Source: Bacillus mojavensis RO-H-1 = KCTC 3706 (lineage in GTDB: Bacteria; Bacillota; Bacilli; Bacillales; Bacillaceae). From it: DNA of 64,000 nucleotides. The stretch is from the NCBI RefSeq assembly GCF_000245335.1, contig NZ_JH600279.1, positions 62,001 through 126,000 of the forward strand, in the 5' to 3' direction. Both the position numbers and the translations under genes were made by a program. Positions 26,159-37,307 of the stretch are shown here, in pieces (position 1 is the first letter of the stretch; each line of letters starts with the position of its first letter). The notes under the pieces are model-generated. The model was not told where the DNA came from. It searched no databases and was given only the letters and a program-made list of their open reading frames with translations.

Positions 26159-26689
26159 CTATACAGGCTTTTTGATAGAAGACTGGGCTTGGTCGATTAA
26201 GCGGTCCAGCTTTTCTATTTTTTTCAGTGCGATTGCTTCGTCAATTTGTCGGTAATGATGATGGCCGCCAGGTTCTTCATCAAGTTCGTCCGCTTTTTTG
26301 ACAATCTGCTGCAGCGTATTTTTATCGAGTTCACCTTCAGGCAGATAGGAATCGGTATGAAGCAAAATGGCAAGGGCAATCTCTTTTGCTGCTTTCGGTT
26401 CTTCACCAAGACGAATCAAGAGCTTATGCGCCCGTTCCGCCCCTTTAATGGCATGGATGTCATTTCTTCTGTATTTTTCATAATCCCATTTTCCGTCTGT
26501 ATACCATTCATAATGGCCGATGTCATGCAGCAATGCCGCTTTTGTGGCTAAATCAGGGCTGATATCAGCCTTTACAGACAGCCTGTATGCATGATAGGCG
26601 CAGGCAATCGCATGAGCCACGCCTGAACGCTGTAAATATTTTTGTGCAATTGGATGGGTGAAGACATCCATTAATGTAACCTTTCTCAT
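26159..26689 (-). CDS. yueE: HD-domain hydrolase YueE
   Basis: This 176-residue HD-superfamily protein has the metal-binding HD dyad in LLHDIGHYEWY (about residue 53) and further conserved residues in the helical core (HAIKGAERAHKLL, AILLHTD). Members hydrolyse phosphate esters or nucleotides; the substrate is unknown. The start at 26689 has AAAGGAGGGG five bases upstream, so the ORF extension to 26746 is rejected. Confidence 0.88.
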   Translation of the reverse strand: MRKVTLMDVFTHPIAQKYLQRSGVAHAIACAYHAYRLSVKADISPDLATKAALLHDIGHYEWYTDGKWDYEKYRRNDIHAIKGAERAHKLLIRLGEEPKAAKEIALAILLHTDSYLPEGELDKNTLQQIVKKADELDEEPGGHHHYRQIDEAIALKKIEKLDRLIDQAQSSIKKPV

Positions 26690-26861
26690 GGAAACCCCTC
26701 CTTTAGATATTTTTAGAATCCTAACATAATTTGAGGAGAAACTCAATTCTTATGTCATATCATTTTCGTTTACTTTTCATGTTTGTTATACCCTAAAAGC
26801 AGAGTTTCAGTCAGTATATGCAGCCGGACTCCAGAACGCTTAAGCTATCGCCTTTTTATAT

Positions 26862-26888
26862 AAAAAAAGAGCAGATTCACTCTGCTCT
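26862..26888 (-). terminator. Terminator after yueD (end of the yuk/ess operon)
   Basis: AGAGCAGA pairs with TCTGCTCT around a five-base loop, followed by a T-run on the minus strand. It overlaps the yueD stop codon and probably ends the type VII secretion transcript. Confidence 0.85.
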
Positions 26889-27618
26889 ATAAAAACTCTT
26901 TTATATCATATATGCGCCCGTTTTCCGCGCCTGTCTCTAATAAAGAAAGCAGCGTGCCGGCAATAAAGGCCGGACTGCGAAGGCTTCCTGTTTCATTCAA
27001 TTTCCGGAACCGCTCGATGTCGTGAAAATCCTTTTTCGATGATGCACGGATGACGGCCTGCATGTCAGTGTCCATGACACCCGGTGAGAAAGAAATCATG
27101 TTCATCGGCCGTTCTTCGTCCTCCTGTTCAAATCCGAACGTTCTCGTAAACATATCAAGTCCGGCTTTTGAGCTGCAATACGCGCTCCACCCCTTGTATG
27201 GGTTTTTGGCCGCGCCAGAGGTAATATTGACGATTGTTTTTCTGCCGCTGTACAGAGCAAACTGTTTTGTAAACAGCTGGCTTAGGAGCACGGGAGCGGT
27301 CAGATTAAGCTGATAATGGTGCTGCAGCTCTTCTAGAGACGCTTCTCCGGCGCGTTTGATCGGCGTTACCATTCCGGCGTTATTGATCAGTGTGATGGCT
27401 GAATAATTAGCTGGATTGATGGATGAAAGCAATGTTTTAAATTGCTGTTCAGCCTCTGTCAGATTAATTAGGTCAATCTGATACTGTGTCAGTTTCTCAT
27501 GTGAAACATCTGTTGTTGTTCTGGACAGGGCATGGACTTCATGGCCTTTTTCTAAAGCCTGTAATGCAATGGCTTTCCCCAGTCCTTTTGACGCCCCGGT
27601 GATGATATAAAGTTCCAT
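26887..27618 (-). CDS. yueD: Benzil reductase, short-chain dehydrogenase YueD
   Basis: This 243-residue NADPH-dependent SDR has the cofactor motif TGASKGLG (residues 8-15), NNAG, and the catalytic YCSSK with an upstream Ser in NITSGAAKNP. B. subtilis YueD reduces benzil to (S)-benzoin; the physiological substrate is unknown. The start at 27618 has GGAGGAGG upstream. The gene trails the secretion operon by 63 bp with no clear terminator in between, so it may be cotranscribed with it, although an SDR is not a known secretion component. Confidence 0.92.
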   Translation of the reverse strand: MELYIITGASKGLGKAIALQALEKGHEVHALSRTTTDVSHEKLTQYQIDLINLTEAEQQFKTLLSSINPANYSAITLINNAGMVTPIKRAGEASLEELQHHYQLNLTAPVLLSQLFTKQFALYSGRKTIVNITSGAAKNPYKGWSAYCSSKAGLDMFTRTFGFEQEDEERPMNMISFSPGVMDTDMQAVIRASSKKDFHDIERFRKLNETGSLRSPAFIAGTLLSLLETGAENGRIYDIKEFL

Positions 27619-27681
27619 TGGAAACCTCCTCCTTCCGTTCTTATTGTACGGACCGCTTTTAAGCAAAACAAGCGCGGGCGC

Positions 27682-28185
27682 TTACGCCTTTTTATTATCC
27701 TGCACGATAACCTTTGGTATGAGAAAAACAATGCCTGCGATCCCGAGCAGAATCAGCACAATATAGATGATCGGGAGCAGGAGTGAAGATGATTCTTTTT
27801 CTTCCATTTCCGTTGATGACGCTTTTGTGATCGGTTTCTCGGAAAATGTAATCCCCAGCTGTTTAGATTGAGCCGCGATGGTGTTGGAGCCCTCGGCATC
27901 TGTTGTTGTAAACAAATCCTTTATCAGCTCGGCATCCCGATCCTTCGGTTTTTCAAAGGTGATGTCCTTTTGTTCCTCAGGCAGTTCTGTTTTCTCCTCA
28001 TAGGAAGAATCTTCATGCAAATAATTCGTATCGATTTCAATGTCTTTCTTCTCATATTGGTTTGGCGCGACATCCGTATTTTTTTCGGTTTCGGCAGCAG
28101 CGGCAGAGGGTATGAAAAGGGAAAAGGAGAGCATACATATCATGATCCCCTTTTCCAAGCTGCGATTACGCTTCATACGTTTCAT
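27682..28185 (-). CDS. essA: Type VII secretion protein EssA (YueC)
   Basis: This 167-residue membrane protein has an N-terminal signal or anchor helix (about residues 14-31), an acidic extracytoplasmic stretch (about 35-135) and a C-terminal TM helix (about 137-158), the layout of EssA. It overlaps the end of esaA, so the two are coupled. An in-frame ATG three codons later (28176) is an alternative start; neither has a strong ribosome binding site. It is needed for YukE secretion in B. subtilis. Confidence 0.88.
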   Translation of the reverse strand: MKRMKRNRSLEKGIMICMLSFSLFIPSAAAAETEKNTDVAPNQYEKKDIEIDTNYLHEDSSYEEKTELPEEQKDITFEKPKDRDAELIKDLFTTTDAEGSNTIAAQSKQLGITFSEKPITKASSTEMEEKESSSLLLPIIYIVLILLGIAGIVFLIPKVIVQDNKKA

Positions 28186-31100
28186 CGCTTTCCGCTGTTT
28201 TTTCTGCTATCAAGCGAATGACAAGCGGCAGAGCCGCTGCAATCAACGTAATGATCAGCAGAACCGATATTCCCATTGTAAACAAATGCCCTGTTCCGTA
28301 CTGGATGTCGATATATACCTTCGACACCGGATCTTCAAATGTGAAGTTCGGCATAATCAAGTCAATAAGCGGCGCAACATAGAATAAAATCATTGCCGCT
28401 GAAGCAACCCATCCAGGAATTGATCCGAATCGGAATGCCGCCCGAATAAAGGCAGAGCTCGCGACCAGCAATAAAATCGTAAACACAGACCACTTAATCG
28501 TCTGATCGTCCGGCAGTGAATAAATATTCAAACCGAACAAGCTGATCATCAATCCGACAAGGATATTCAGAATTCCGAAAAGCGCTCCTTTGACGAGCAG
28601 CGGCGCATTCTGGTAATACGAGCTGAAATATCCGATTAACAGACTGCTGATTAAAATAATAACCAGGATGACAACCGGCGGCACCGTCTGAATTTTTTCT
28701 TCCGGAACCTGACCGCTGATTTTAAGCGGGTTTGCCAAGTAATCATATACATAGCCGTTGTTTTGGCCATCTACTAATGTATTGCCCAGAATGCCGTATA
28801 CGTCACTGCGTACAAGCTTCGTGGAGGCAACATTTTTACCCCAGTTGTTATTTAATGTGTCAGCTTTCGTCTGTACATCATTTACGCTTTGCTGCATGTT
28901 GGTTGTGTAATCAATAATGCCTGACTGGCGTTCCGATAATGAGCCCATCATGTCTGACATTTGCAGCACTTCCTGGCCGACCGTATCTTGCACGCTCAAT
29001 GCCATTGTGCCTGACAGACCATCATTATTGAATGTTGCAGATTCCTGCGCTGCACCGGTTACAAGCTGTTCTGAGGCTTTAGACGCACTCTCAGAGATTT
29101 TCGTCAGTTCATCGAGAACACCGGCTTGAGAATCACGGATATAGCTGCCGTAGTTGTCTGCAAACTCGGTCATGCCATTGATGAAATTGTCGATGTCTTC
29201 ATCGGTTTGCATCGTGTTGTTTTTGAGATCTTCCCAGCTTGCTGATTCTTCCGGTTTGATGGCTAGGACTGATTTGACGTTGCCCTGCTGGCCGTCAATG
29301 GCATAGTTTTTTGCAGTGCTGTCTATCGTTCCGGATAATACAGAGTCATACACAGATAAATATTTATAGTATCTCATTAAAGCGGAGATGCTTTCTGTGT
29401 TGATTTCCCCCGGGAATTGAAGCTGATCTTTATTCTCCAGCTCGCGAATCGCTCTGTAAATCCCTTCGAACTCCCTCTTCCGTTTCGCTTCAAGATTTTC
29501 AAGTTTACCTTCTAGCTTTTTTACTTGGTCTTTCAAGTCATCAATTTCATCATTAAGACCATCCATTTGCTCTTTTAGTTCTTCTAATTTCTTTTTCAGC
29601 TCTTCATTATGGGCAGTTTCTTTTTCTTTGAGCTCTTCTTCAATTTGCTTGATTCGCTCAGACGCTTTGCTGAGCTGTTCTTTCGCTTTTGCGATATCAG
29701 AAATGTCGTCATTTCCTGGTTGATCTTCATTTCCGGGCTCTGTTGTGTCTCCGTCGCTTCCGGTTCCGTCTTCATTTGCCAGCTGGATAAATTGAAGGGC
29801 TGAGTCAGATGAAGCAGTCTGTTCGGCAGATGTGCCCGTTTCGGTTTGTCCGCTGTCTGACTTACCATTGGAGGCATCTCCGTTCTGCTCCTGACCGTCT
29901 GTTCCCTGCTGCTGGTCTTGATCCTGAGTATTGCCGTCCGTTTGCCCGTCATTCCGGGTATCACTGCTGTTATCATCGTTTCCGGTGTCTCCCTGTGTAT
30001 CATCGGGATTGGTGCTGCCTCCGTCATCTGGATGATCCGGCTTGTCAGTGGACGGCTCGTCTGTTCCCGGTTTTTCAGTTCCCGGGTCCTCCGGTGTCGG
30101 ATCCTCTTTTTCAGGCTCCTTCAGATTGTCTGAAATATCTTGAATGTCAGCGGCAATGTTTTTCAATTCTTCACGCTGTTTTTCAAGATCGATTTTCAGT
30201 TCTTCAGGATTTTCTTCGTTCGGGTCTTTATCTTCATCATCTGAACCATCATCTCCATCAGGCTGCGGGTCAGCTTTCGCAACAGTGAGCGCCTCGCGCG
30301 CTTCAACAAGCAGTCCGTATACTTGGTTTAAAGCTGCCTGTCTTGATGCGGTCTGGTATTGGTTAATTAAATCGCTTTGTATCTTCGCCATACCAAGTTC
30401 CTGCTGAGGCACTTGGCCTTCCCTGATTTGCTGGGCGGCTGCCAGAACTGTGCTGGTTTGTCCAAGCTGTGTTTTCACTTGGCTGATACCTGTTGACAGG
30501 CCGCTCATCTGCTCGCTGAACTGATTGGCCTTTTGCTGTGCTGAAATGGCATCCAATCCTGTCTGGATTTGCTGCTGAGTTGAATCCTGGGCTGCCAATA
30601 GCAGCTTCTTTTGATTTTCTTGATATTCTTTGTATCGTTCCACAGTATCAACGAAGTCTTTCAGGGTGTTTTTGGCTTCCTCCGCTGTCGAAGCTTTTTC
30701 TTTTGTCGTGCCTTGGGCTTCATTCATTGATTTCTTCAGCTCATCGATTAGGTCTTTCTGGCGTTTGATTTCACCTGCTAAATCGTTAGAGCTTGGTTTG
30801 TAGAAATTGTACATGACATTTTGGAATTCAGATTCTTTATTGACGATTTTGTCAAACTCTCCTCTGATATTGTCCACTTTTTGTGAGACAAAGTTCCAAT
30901 ATAAGGCCGACATTTTTTTGTTCATTGTTTTTTGGGCATCTTCAAGCTCACGCTGCACTTTTTCTTTGTTGACCGCATTCAGGTTATCTTGAATGCTGAA
31001 CTCAAGCGTGGCTTTTTGAGGACGCTCTTTGTCATAGCTCAAAATATTTTTTGAGAAATCTGAGGGAATGTAGACGATCGCATCGTATTTTTTCGATTTT

Positions 31101-31393
31101 AGGCCTGTTTCCGCTGCACTTCGGTTCACGACCGTCCAAGAATAATCAGGACGTTCCCCCAGAACGGCAGCTACTTCCTTACCGAACTGGGCGGATTGAT
31201 CATCTTCATCGTCCGCTTTCACCTCATCACTCAATACGCCTGTGTCTTCATTCACCACTGCAATTTGCCGCGTGGAATTGGCTGCTTTTTTCGTCGGATC
31301 TTCCCCGATAAATCGGAAAAACAAAACCGGCAGCAGCAAAATAATGATGACGGCGGATATTAACTTGATTAAGTTTTTTCGTTGTTCTGTCAT
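28166..31393 (-). CDS. yueB: Type VII secretion protein EsaA / phage SPP1 receptor YueB
   Basis: This 1075-residue membrane protein has one N-terminal TM helix (about residues 9-27), a very long extracellular part of about 850 residues, and five to six C-terminal TM helices. It has YhgE/Pip-like ends, matching EsaA. The extracellular part includes Gln-rich helical segments, an extremely acidic low-complexity linker rich in Asp, Gly, Pro and Asn (about residues 375-560), and a coiled coil of Lys/Glu heptads (about 570-650). In B. subtilis it forms fibres through the cell wall and is the irreversible receptor of phage SPP1. It overlaps essC by four bases (ATGA). Confidence 0.95.
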   Translation of the reverse strand: MTEQRKNLIKLISAVIIILLLPVLFFRFIGEDPTKKAANSTRQIAVVNEDTGVLSDEVKADDEDDQSAQFGKEVAAVLGERPDYSWTVVNRSAAETGLKSKKYDAIVYIPSDFSKNILSYDKERPQKATLEFSIQDNLNAVNKEKVQRELEDAQKTMNKKMSALYWNFVSQKVDNIRGEFDKIVNKESEFQNVMYNFYKPSSNDLAGEIKRQKDLIDELKKSMNEAQGTTKEKASTAEEAKNTLKDFVDTVERYKEYQENQKKLLLAAQDSTQQQIQTGLDAISAQQKANQFSEQMSGLSTGISQVKTQLGQTSTVLAAAQQIREGQVPQQELGMAKIQSDLINQYQTASRQAALNQVYGLLVEAREALTVAKADPQPDGDDGSDDEDKDPNEENPEELKIDLEKQREELKNIAADIQDISDNLKEPEKEDPTPEDPGTEKPGTDEPSTDKPDHPDDGGSTNPDDTQGDTGNDDNSSDTRNDGQTDGNTQDQDQQQGTDGQEQNGDASNGKSDSGQTETGTSAEQTASSDSALQFIQLANEDGTGSDGDTTEPGNEDQPGNDDISDIAKAKEQLSKASERIKQIEEELKEKETAHNEELKKKLEELKEQMDGLNDEIDDLKDQVKKLEGKLENLEAKRKREFEGIYRAIRELENKDQLQFPGEINTESISALMRYYKYLSVYDSVLSGTIDSTAKNYAIDGQQGNVKSVLAIKPEESASWEDLKNNTMQTDEDIDNFINGMTEFADNYGSYIRDSQAGVLDELTKISESASKASEQLVTGAAQESATFNNDGLSGTMALSVQDTVGQEVLQMSDMMGSLSERQSGIIDYTTNMQQSVNDVQTKADTLNNNWGKNVASTKLVRSDVYGILGNTLVDGQNNGYVYDYLANPLKISGQVPEEKIQTVPPVVILVIILISSLLIGYFSSYYQNAPLLVKGALFGILNILVGLMISLFGLNIYSLPDDQTIKWSVFTILLLVASSAFIRAAFRFGSIPGWVASAAMILFYVAPLIDLIMPNFTFEDPVSKVYIDIQYGTGHLFTMGISVLLIITLIAAALPLVIRLIAEKTAESDETYEA

Positions 31394-34300
31394 CTAGCAC
31401 TCTCCCTTTCAGCAGAACATAAAGGAATTTGAACTTTTTGCTCCTTCCCGTTTTCCACAACATAACCGAAGCCCGGCTGAATCTCCGGCTCCTGTCTTTG
31501 GTACGGAAGAGGAATGACATTTTGTTCAGATTTTTTCATCAGCAGGATAGCGTGTCTGATTTGCTTCATCTCAGTCGTCAGGGAATCATAGCCTTTGGAG
31601 AACTCACTGTGATTGCCTGCCGGAATAAAGCTGAAGCCAAGATGCGCGTAAGATTTCATAAAGTTCGCCAAGCGGTCTTGAATTCTCGTATCGATCGTCT
31701 GCTGGAATCTCGTAATTCCGTCAATCATCAGAACCACTTGAGAGAATCGCAGGCTTTGTGCGTCTCCCTGGCGAACGGCTTCTACATACATTGCTTCTCT
31801 AGTTTTAAAAATATCTTCTGCTGTTTCAATCCACTGCTCAATATCATCTTTTGTTTCCAGATATGCGACATCTGTTTCTTTTGCATATTTGGATAAACCG
31901 CGGTCGATCGAGTCAAACAAACCGATCATTTCCGTTTCATCATCAAGCAGATGCTCGAGCATCACTTTTAAGACGTTTGTTTTTCCTCGCTGTGTCTGCC
32001 CTAATATCAGGCAATGCTTGTGCTTAGCCAAGTCAAAGTACACCGGGCTGACGGTTTCTTCATGAAGCCCGATCGGCACAGATAAAGGCTTGCGTTCCAG
32101 CTTGAAGCGGAGAGAAAACTCTCTCGTCGACAGGCTTTCCGGCAGCATCGGAATCGGAGCCGGCTGCTGAAGTGAAGTGTAGCGATCCTGAAGAACCTGC
32201 ACTTCTGCTTTCAGCTCGTTGAACATGCCGATATCATCCTCTGCTTCAACAGGCAGGAACATTTGGGCGAAATAAAGCTCTTCTTTTTGAATGATCACGC
32301 GCCCCGGGATCGGCTCAAGGCTGAACTTCGGCCGTCCGTAAATGGAATATCCCTCGGATTGATCCATCAGGTAATGGACAACCTTTGTTTTCAGGTTGTT
32401 CAAGAGCGACTGGCGGACAGCATTTACGCGCGTCGCCGTCAGCATGAAGTAAATCCCCAAGCTTTGTCCGTCTCTGGAAAGCTGGACAAATTCCGATTCA
32501 AGCTCATGCATCTCATCCTTGACGATATCAAAGTTGTCGATTGTGATGAAAATGAATGGAAGCTCTTCTTCGCTCAGCGCATTGTACATTTTGATATGGC
32601 TGATTTCTTTTTCACGGAACAGACGTTTTCGGCGGTCAATTTCCTCTTTGATCCGGATCATGAACTTTTCAATTTTTCTCGACTGATCCATCAGGAAGTA
32701 ATCCGCCGTGTGCGGCAGCTTCGCTAATGGCAGAAGCGTTCCGTTCCCGAAATCAAAGATATAGACATGAAGCTCTTCAGGCGTGTAGACGTCTGCAAAA
32801 CTCATCAGGAATGTTGCCGCTGCAATCGATTTCCCATAGCCTGAGGAGCCGAAAATGCCGATATTTCCGTCTTCCATCATTTTATAAGCAATCGGTGCCT
32901 GTCTTTGCAGATCAGGTTCATCAACATAAGCAAAGTGGAAATGGTCCTTTTCTTCTGATGGGAAAAGGGTGCGCGGGATACGTTCCGCAAGCGGCGGCAG
33001 CCAAGGACTCGGCAGCTTCTCAATTCCCATTTCCTCTTGAATGCGTTCGATTTCGTCAACCACTGCTTCGATTTCTGATAGAACTTCTTTTTTCGCCATT
33101 TCTTCGGTGTCGACCTCAGAAAGCGGGATCAGGCCGGTATCGGTGACAATTGCGATTTCATCCTCTGTTCCGTAAACTTCCTCTAAGTAAGGGGCCCCGC
33201 TCCAGGCGGATTGGAACAGCTCGTACACTTCATTGTTTCCGACCTGCAAATAACCGCGTCCGGTAACAGTGATGTTCGCGGCATCGCTGTTTTTCAAAAT
33301 CTCTTTACTATCGGTGGCATCCTGAACTTTAAGCGCTACTTTAAAGCGCGAGTTACTCCAAATTTGGTCGTCGATGATACCGCCCGGCTTCTGTGTCGCC
33401 AAAATCAAATGTACACCGAGGCTTCGGCCGATACGTGCGGCACTGACAAGCTCTCTGATAAAATCAGGCTCTTCGTTTTTCAGCTCTGCAAACTCATCGG
33501 AAATTAAGAATAAGTGCGGCATTGCTACTTCTGCTTTCCCCTGCTTGTACAGCTTTGTATAATCATTGATGTGATTGACTTGATATTGATCAAACAGACG
33601 CTGCCTTTTTTTCAGCTCGCTTTTAATCGAAGCAAGCGCACGCATACTGAAGTTTTGGCTGCCTTCAATATTGGTGATTGTGCCGAGCAGGTGGGGAATA
33701 TTGCGGAACGGCTGCGCCATTCCTCCGCCTTTATAGTCAATTAATAAGAAAGCCGCCTCATGCGGGTGAAAGTGCACCGCAAGTGACAAGATATAGGTCT
33801 GGAGAAATTCACTTTTCCCCGAACCTGTTGTCCCCGCGAGCAAACCGTGCGGCCCGTGGGCTTTTTCGTGAAGGTTCAGATGTACAATGTCATCCTTCCC
33901 TTTATAGCCGATCGGCACCGACAGCGACTTCGACGATTCACTCGTCAGCCATCTTTGCTGGATTCCGATTTCTTTTACTTCCTTCGCATGGAAAAGCTCT
34001 AGGAACGAGACCATTTCCGGAATAGAGTTCGTAATGCCTACCTGGTGGTTCAGCGTGCGAAGCGTGCGTGAAAACCGTTCGTTGTCCTCGCGCTGATGTT
34101 GATCGAGCCTGAACGGGATTCTTACTGCTTTTTTCTTTTGTATTAAAATGTCGCCTTCATTTTCGTTGATATAGCGGACAAGGGTCGTAATGTTTTCTGA
34201 TAAACTTTCCTTTGTGTCCGCAGCGACAATGGTAGAGATGCCCAGATGCTCATGCTGTCCTTCCAGATATTCAAGAATGACGTGCTCTGAAATCAGCTGC

Positions 34301-35877
34301 TGATTTGTAATGACAAAAACAAAATGCGGTTTAAACTGCACTTTTTCTTTGTCCTCTTCCAAGTCACGCTCTCTTATCAATTCGTAAAGAGAAGACAGGA
34401 GCTGGTCACGGGTCTGTTCATTATAAATAAAGCCTTTTGCATAAATATGGGGCATTTGAAATTGCGGAAGCCACTTCATCCACTCCCAGTCTTTATACTC
34501 TTCTTCATGAAAAATAAAAACGAAACGCAAATCGTGATAGCTGTTAAAGAACGACAGCTGGCCGATCAGCTGGTGAATCTCATTCTTAACAATCTGAGAT
34601 TTCCCGACAAGGCCCATCGGTCCCTCCGCCAAATCCACCGTAACCGGCGCATTGCGGATGTCCTTATAGACACGCTGCATGTGCTGCGATTTCTCCATAA
34701 GGTCATCAATATCACGGTTCGCCAGGTCTCCGCCGCTCATATTGATTTCATAGCTTGCAGGAACTGTTCCGGTCCCGAGCCGAATCTGGAGATAATCCTT
34801 GCTTTCGAGTGATTTTTCCCAAATTCGGTCACTGATTTCACTTGTTAAGTATTTCATTTGTTCAAAAGAAGGAAAATGAAAGTCAAGAACCTGCTTTTGC
34901 TTTTCAGCAAGTGCCTGAAGCTCTTTTCTCTTATTATCTAAGTAAAGCTTATACACGCGCTCCCGCTTTTCCTCGCGTTTTTTCCGCTGGTTTTTATCCC
35001 GGAAATATTGAACGGTCGAGGTAATAAGGGTCATCATAAACATCGCCAAAGAAACGAGTATAAATATGCCGCGCGGCTGGATGATGGCGACAACGCCCAT
35101 CACAATCAGCATCACAAGCGGCGGCAGGATGACGAGCCACAGCCCTCTATTGGTTTGATCGCTCTCCTGAGAGGGAAAACTGAAGGACACACGGTCATCT
35201 GGCAGGTCGTACACCATCCGCGGCGTTCTTCTGTACTGCGGATATTTTTTCTGCATTTCTGTGCTTGGTTTGACCGTTTTGGTTAACACTGTTTCAAGCG
35301 GTGTGTAATGAACGATTTCTAAGAGGTCTTGTTCAGTTACTCTCATTAGCGTAAAATTCCAGAATATTTCATCTCCCGGTTTGAGCGGTGCAGCACTTAT
35401 TACCTTCTCTCCGTTCAAGAACACATTCCCGCTTTCTGGGAGAATCGACCATTTCTTGCCGATATGCAGTAATGAAAATGTGCTTTGCTCCGCAAAAGCA
35501 AAATCATTCGCGTTCAAGTAGATATCTGCTTCTGTCTTTTCTGAGGAACATGTCATCTCGTCCCTGTTTCCTGTAAAATAAACGGATTTTTCAGGCTTGC
35601 CGGCAATTAAAAACAGACGGATATCCTGCTGGTCCGTTTGAAGAGAAAATGATGCATCAGTTTCAAGACTGCCCAGGCAATCATTTCCCAGGAAAACATC
35701 GTACTGGCTGCCGGAATCCTTCCTCTGAAGAGAAATTACTCCGCTCTCAAACGGAATGGTACCGATAGTAATGGAATCCTTCACATCTGGCCCTATGGTC
35801 ACCGGCTGGGACGCAGGGAGGTCAGACAGTTTTAGTTTTTGGACGTTTTGCTGGTAGAAAACCCATAATAGACTCAA
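31390..35877 (-). CDS. essC: Type VII secretion ATPase EssC (YukBA)
   Basis: This 1495-residue motor of the Yuk/Ess system has tandem FHA-like domains at the N-terminus (about residues 1-190), two TM helices (about 230-285) and three FtsK/SpoIIIE ATPase domains. The P-loops are GTTGSGKS (about residue 680), GSSGYGKS (about 1010) and GQTQRGKT (about 1294). Domain 1 has an intact Walker B (LFLISDEF). The gene is a single continuous frame, unlike species with split genes. The start is TTG with GGGGG upstream, and it is 60 bp after essB. It drives export of WXG100 substrates such as YukE. Confidence 0.95.
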   Translation of the reverse strand: MSLLWVFYQQNVQKLKLSDLPASQPVTIGPDVKDSITIGTIPFESGVISLQRKDSGSQYDVFLGNDCLGSLETDASFSLQTDQQDIRLFLIAGKPEKSVYFTGNRDEMTCSSEKTEADIYLNANDFAFAEQSTFSLLHIGKKWSILPESGNVFLNGEKVISAAPLKPGDEIFWNFTLMRVTEQDLLEIVHYTPLETVLTKTVKPSTEMQKKYPQYRRTPRMVYDLPDDRVSFSFPSQESDQTNRGLWLVILPPLVMLIVMGVVAIIQPRGIFILVSLAMFMMTLITSTVQYFRDKNQRKKREEKRERVYKLYLDNKRKELQALAEKQKQVLDFHFPSFEQMKYLTSEISDRIWEKSLESKDYLQIRLGTGTVPASYEINMSGGDLANRDIDDLMEKSQHMQRVYKDIRNAPVTVDLAEGPMGLVGKSQIVKNEIHQLIGQLSFFNSYHDLRFVFIFHEEEYKDWEWMKWLPQFQMPHIYAKGFIYNEQTRDQLLSSLYELIRERDLEEDKEKVQFKPHFVFVITNQQLISEHVILEYLEGQHEHLGISTIVAADTKESLSENITTLVRYINENEGDILIQKKKAVRIPFRLDQHQREDNERFSRTLRTLNHQVGITNSIPEMVSFLELFHAKEVKEIGIQQRWLTSESSKSLSVPIGYKGKDDIVHLNLHEKAHGPHGLLAGTTGSGKSEFLQTYILSLAVHFHPHEAAFLLIDYKGGGMAQPFRNIPHLLGTITNIEGSQNFSMRALASIKSELKKRQRLFDQYQVNHINDYTKLYKQGKAEVAMPHLFLISDEFAELKNEEPDFIRELVSAARIGRSLGVHLILATQKPGGIIDDQIWSNSRFKVALKVQDATDSKEILKNSDAANITVTGRGYLQVGNNEVYELFQSAWSGAPYLEEVYGTEDEIAIVTDTGLIPLSEVDTEEMAKKEVLSEIEAVVDEIERIQEEMGIEKLPSPWLPPLAERIPRTLFPSEEKDHFHFAYVDEPDLQRQAPIAYKMMEDGNIGIFGSSGYGKSIAAATFLMSFADVYTPEELHVYIFDFGNGTLLPLAKLPHTADYFLMDQSRKIEKFMIRIKEEIDRRKRLFREKEISHIKMYNALSEEELPFIFITIDNFDIVKDEMHELESEFVQLSRDGQSLGIYFMLTATRVNAVRQSLLNNLKTKVVHYLMDQSEGYSIYGRPKFSLEPIPGRVIIQKEELYFAQMFLPVEAEDDIGMFNELKAEVQVLQDRYTSLQQPAPIPMLPESLSTREFSLRFKLERKPLSVPIGLHEETVSPVYFDLAKHKHCLILGQTQRGKTNVLKVMLEHLLDDETEMIGLFDSIDRGLSKYAKETDVAYLETKDDIEQWIETAEDIFKTREAMYVEAVRQGDAQSLRFSQVVLMIDGITRFQQTIDTRIQDRLANFMKSYAHLGFSFIPAGNHSEFSKGYDSLTTEMKQIRHAILLMKKSEQNVIPLPYQRQEPEIQPGFGYVVENGKEQKVQIPLCSAERESAR

Positions 35878-35937
35878 ATGGCGAACCCCCTAACGGCCGA
35901 AATGCGGCGTGCGATGACCTGAACTTCATGTTTCACT

Positions 35938-37293
35938 TTATTTGTCATCTTTTTTCTCATCTTTCTTTTCTTTCTCTTTTTTCTCTTGTTCTTCTTTTTT
36001 CGCTTTTTCCTCGGCTGCAGCCTTTTCTTCTGCCGCTTTCTCTTCAGCTTGCTGCTTTTCTTTGTCTGATTGTTCTTCAGTGGCTTGGCTGGCTGTATCA
36101 GTTTCTGCCGTGTCTGTTATCGCTTCTTCTTTTTGTTCTTTCATTTGTTTGGTAATTTGATCGATCTCGCTTTGTACCGTATCCAGTTCTTTTTGCTTTT
36201 CATCATCTTTCATACTGTCATCTGCTAATATTTCAGCCTTATATCGAATCAGCCCCAGCCCTATGTACGGGTTATACTCCAGCTTTCTTCCGATACTAAC
36301 GGCTTCTTTATTCTCGCCTCTCCCTATATCTATCCAATAAAGAAAGTGCTGTGGGTCTGATTGGAGCGTGACCAAATTATTTTCAATTTGTTTCTTTTGA
36401 GTGTCGCCTAATTTTTCAACCTCAACATAAGACATTGCAAGCTGATACTGCACTGAATCAGGCAGGCTTTCCGCATCATATTTAGCCAGTGTGCTGATAA
36501 CCTCACTGTACTGCTTGTTTAAGAAAGCACGGTTGCTTTCCACAATCGCCTGATGCTTTGGCTGCGCGAAAAATAAAGCATACATCGAATAAATCAGAGC
36601 CGGCACAAGCAACACAATGAGTCCCAGGCCGATATATCTTTGGATGTTCCATTTCTTTTTCGGGATATGTATGTATGTTTTGGCTTTGGCTTCGAGCTCA
36701 TCGATATGTGTCTGAATCAGCTCGAGCAGTTCATCATAGGACTTCGCATCCAATATCGCTTTTGTCTCCGGAGAGAATGTCAGCGTTTCATTGAATTTCA
36801 AGTAGTCCTCAAATGCAAAAGCGCCGTCAACTGCCAAAGCCGCTGCAGCTTTTAGCTCCTGCCAGACTCTCTCCTCATCATGCTCGTAAGGAGGAATGCT
36901 TTCTTTTACGCCGTAATGAAGAAAATATGGGGTCAGCCCTTTATCGAATACAATGTTTTCCGGGGCCACAATCAAATGCAGCCTTGATAACTTGTGCTGC
37001 TGTACAGCCTGAACAAGCTGATAGGCAAACTGCCATTTGCTTTTTTTATCTTTAGCTTTTATCAAGCGAAATTCTTTATAGGTGGGAGGAGGTTGGATTG
37101 TGATGATCACTTCGTCTTCCGTCACATCGATCTCTTTATGAAAGAATGGATTTACATCCTTGATCACGTTCGCTTCGAGACCGTCCAGAAGCTTTATTTT
37201 TTCCCGTTGAAAGGTAAATGTAAAGCCGTCTTCCGTTTTCTTAGCAGCAGCTTCTAATTGGTTTTCTAAATATGATGTTTGTTCACCTGACAT
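35938..37293 (-). CDS. essB: Type VII secretion pseudokinase EssB (YukC)
   Basis: This 451-residue membrane protein has a cytoplasmic pseudokinase-fold domain (about residues 1-215), one TM helix (about 219-240) and an extracytoplasmic helical domain. The C-terminal tail (about residues 395-451) is almost entirely Lys, Glu, Ala and Asp, a charged coiled coil. EssB bridges the ATPase and the EsaA stalk in the secretion complex. The ATG has AAAGGATC upstream and follows yukD by 14 bp. Confidence 0.94.
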   Translation of the reverse strand: MSGEQTSYLENQLEAAAKKTEDGFTFTFQREKIKLLDGLEANVIKDVNPFFHKEIDVTEDEVIITIQPPPTYKEFRLIKAKDKKSKWQFAYQLVQAVQQHKLSRLHLIVAPENIVFDKGLTPYFLHYGVKESIPPYEHDEERVWQELKAAAALAVDGAFAFEDYLKFNETLTFSPETKAILDAKSYDELLELIQTHIDELEAKAKTYIHIPKKKWNIQRYIGLGLIVLLVPALIYSMYALFFAQPKHQAIVESNRAFLNKQYSEVISTLAKYDAESLPDSVQYQLAMSYVEVEKLGDTQKKQIENNLVTLQSDPQHFLYWIDIGRGENKEAVSIGRKLEYNPYIGLGLIRYKAEILADDSMKDDEKQKELDTVQSEIDQITKQMKEQKEEAITDTAETDTASQATEEQSDKEKQQAEEKAAEEKAAAEEKAKKEEQEKKEKEKKDEKKDDK

Positions 37294-37307
37294 TCAACCA
37301 GATCCTT

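Noticed and set aside
25975-26175. 66-codon plus-strand frame between yuzF and yueE
   Set aside because: It overlaps both neighbours, has only a poor ribosome binding site for an internal ATG, and shows no recognisable domain. A 46-codon version from 26035 remains barely possible.
29596-30027. Long frames opposite or shifted against yueB (also 29809-30288 on the plus strand)
   Set aside because: They mirror the low-complexity linker of YueB and have no family signature or ribosome binding site; they are products of biased composition.
31429-34812. Several plus-strand frames of 140-160 codons across essC
   Set aside because: They lie wholly antisense to a continuous 1495-codon ATPase gene with all three P-loops; codon pattern of essC explains them.
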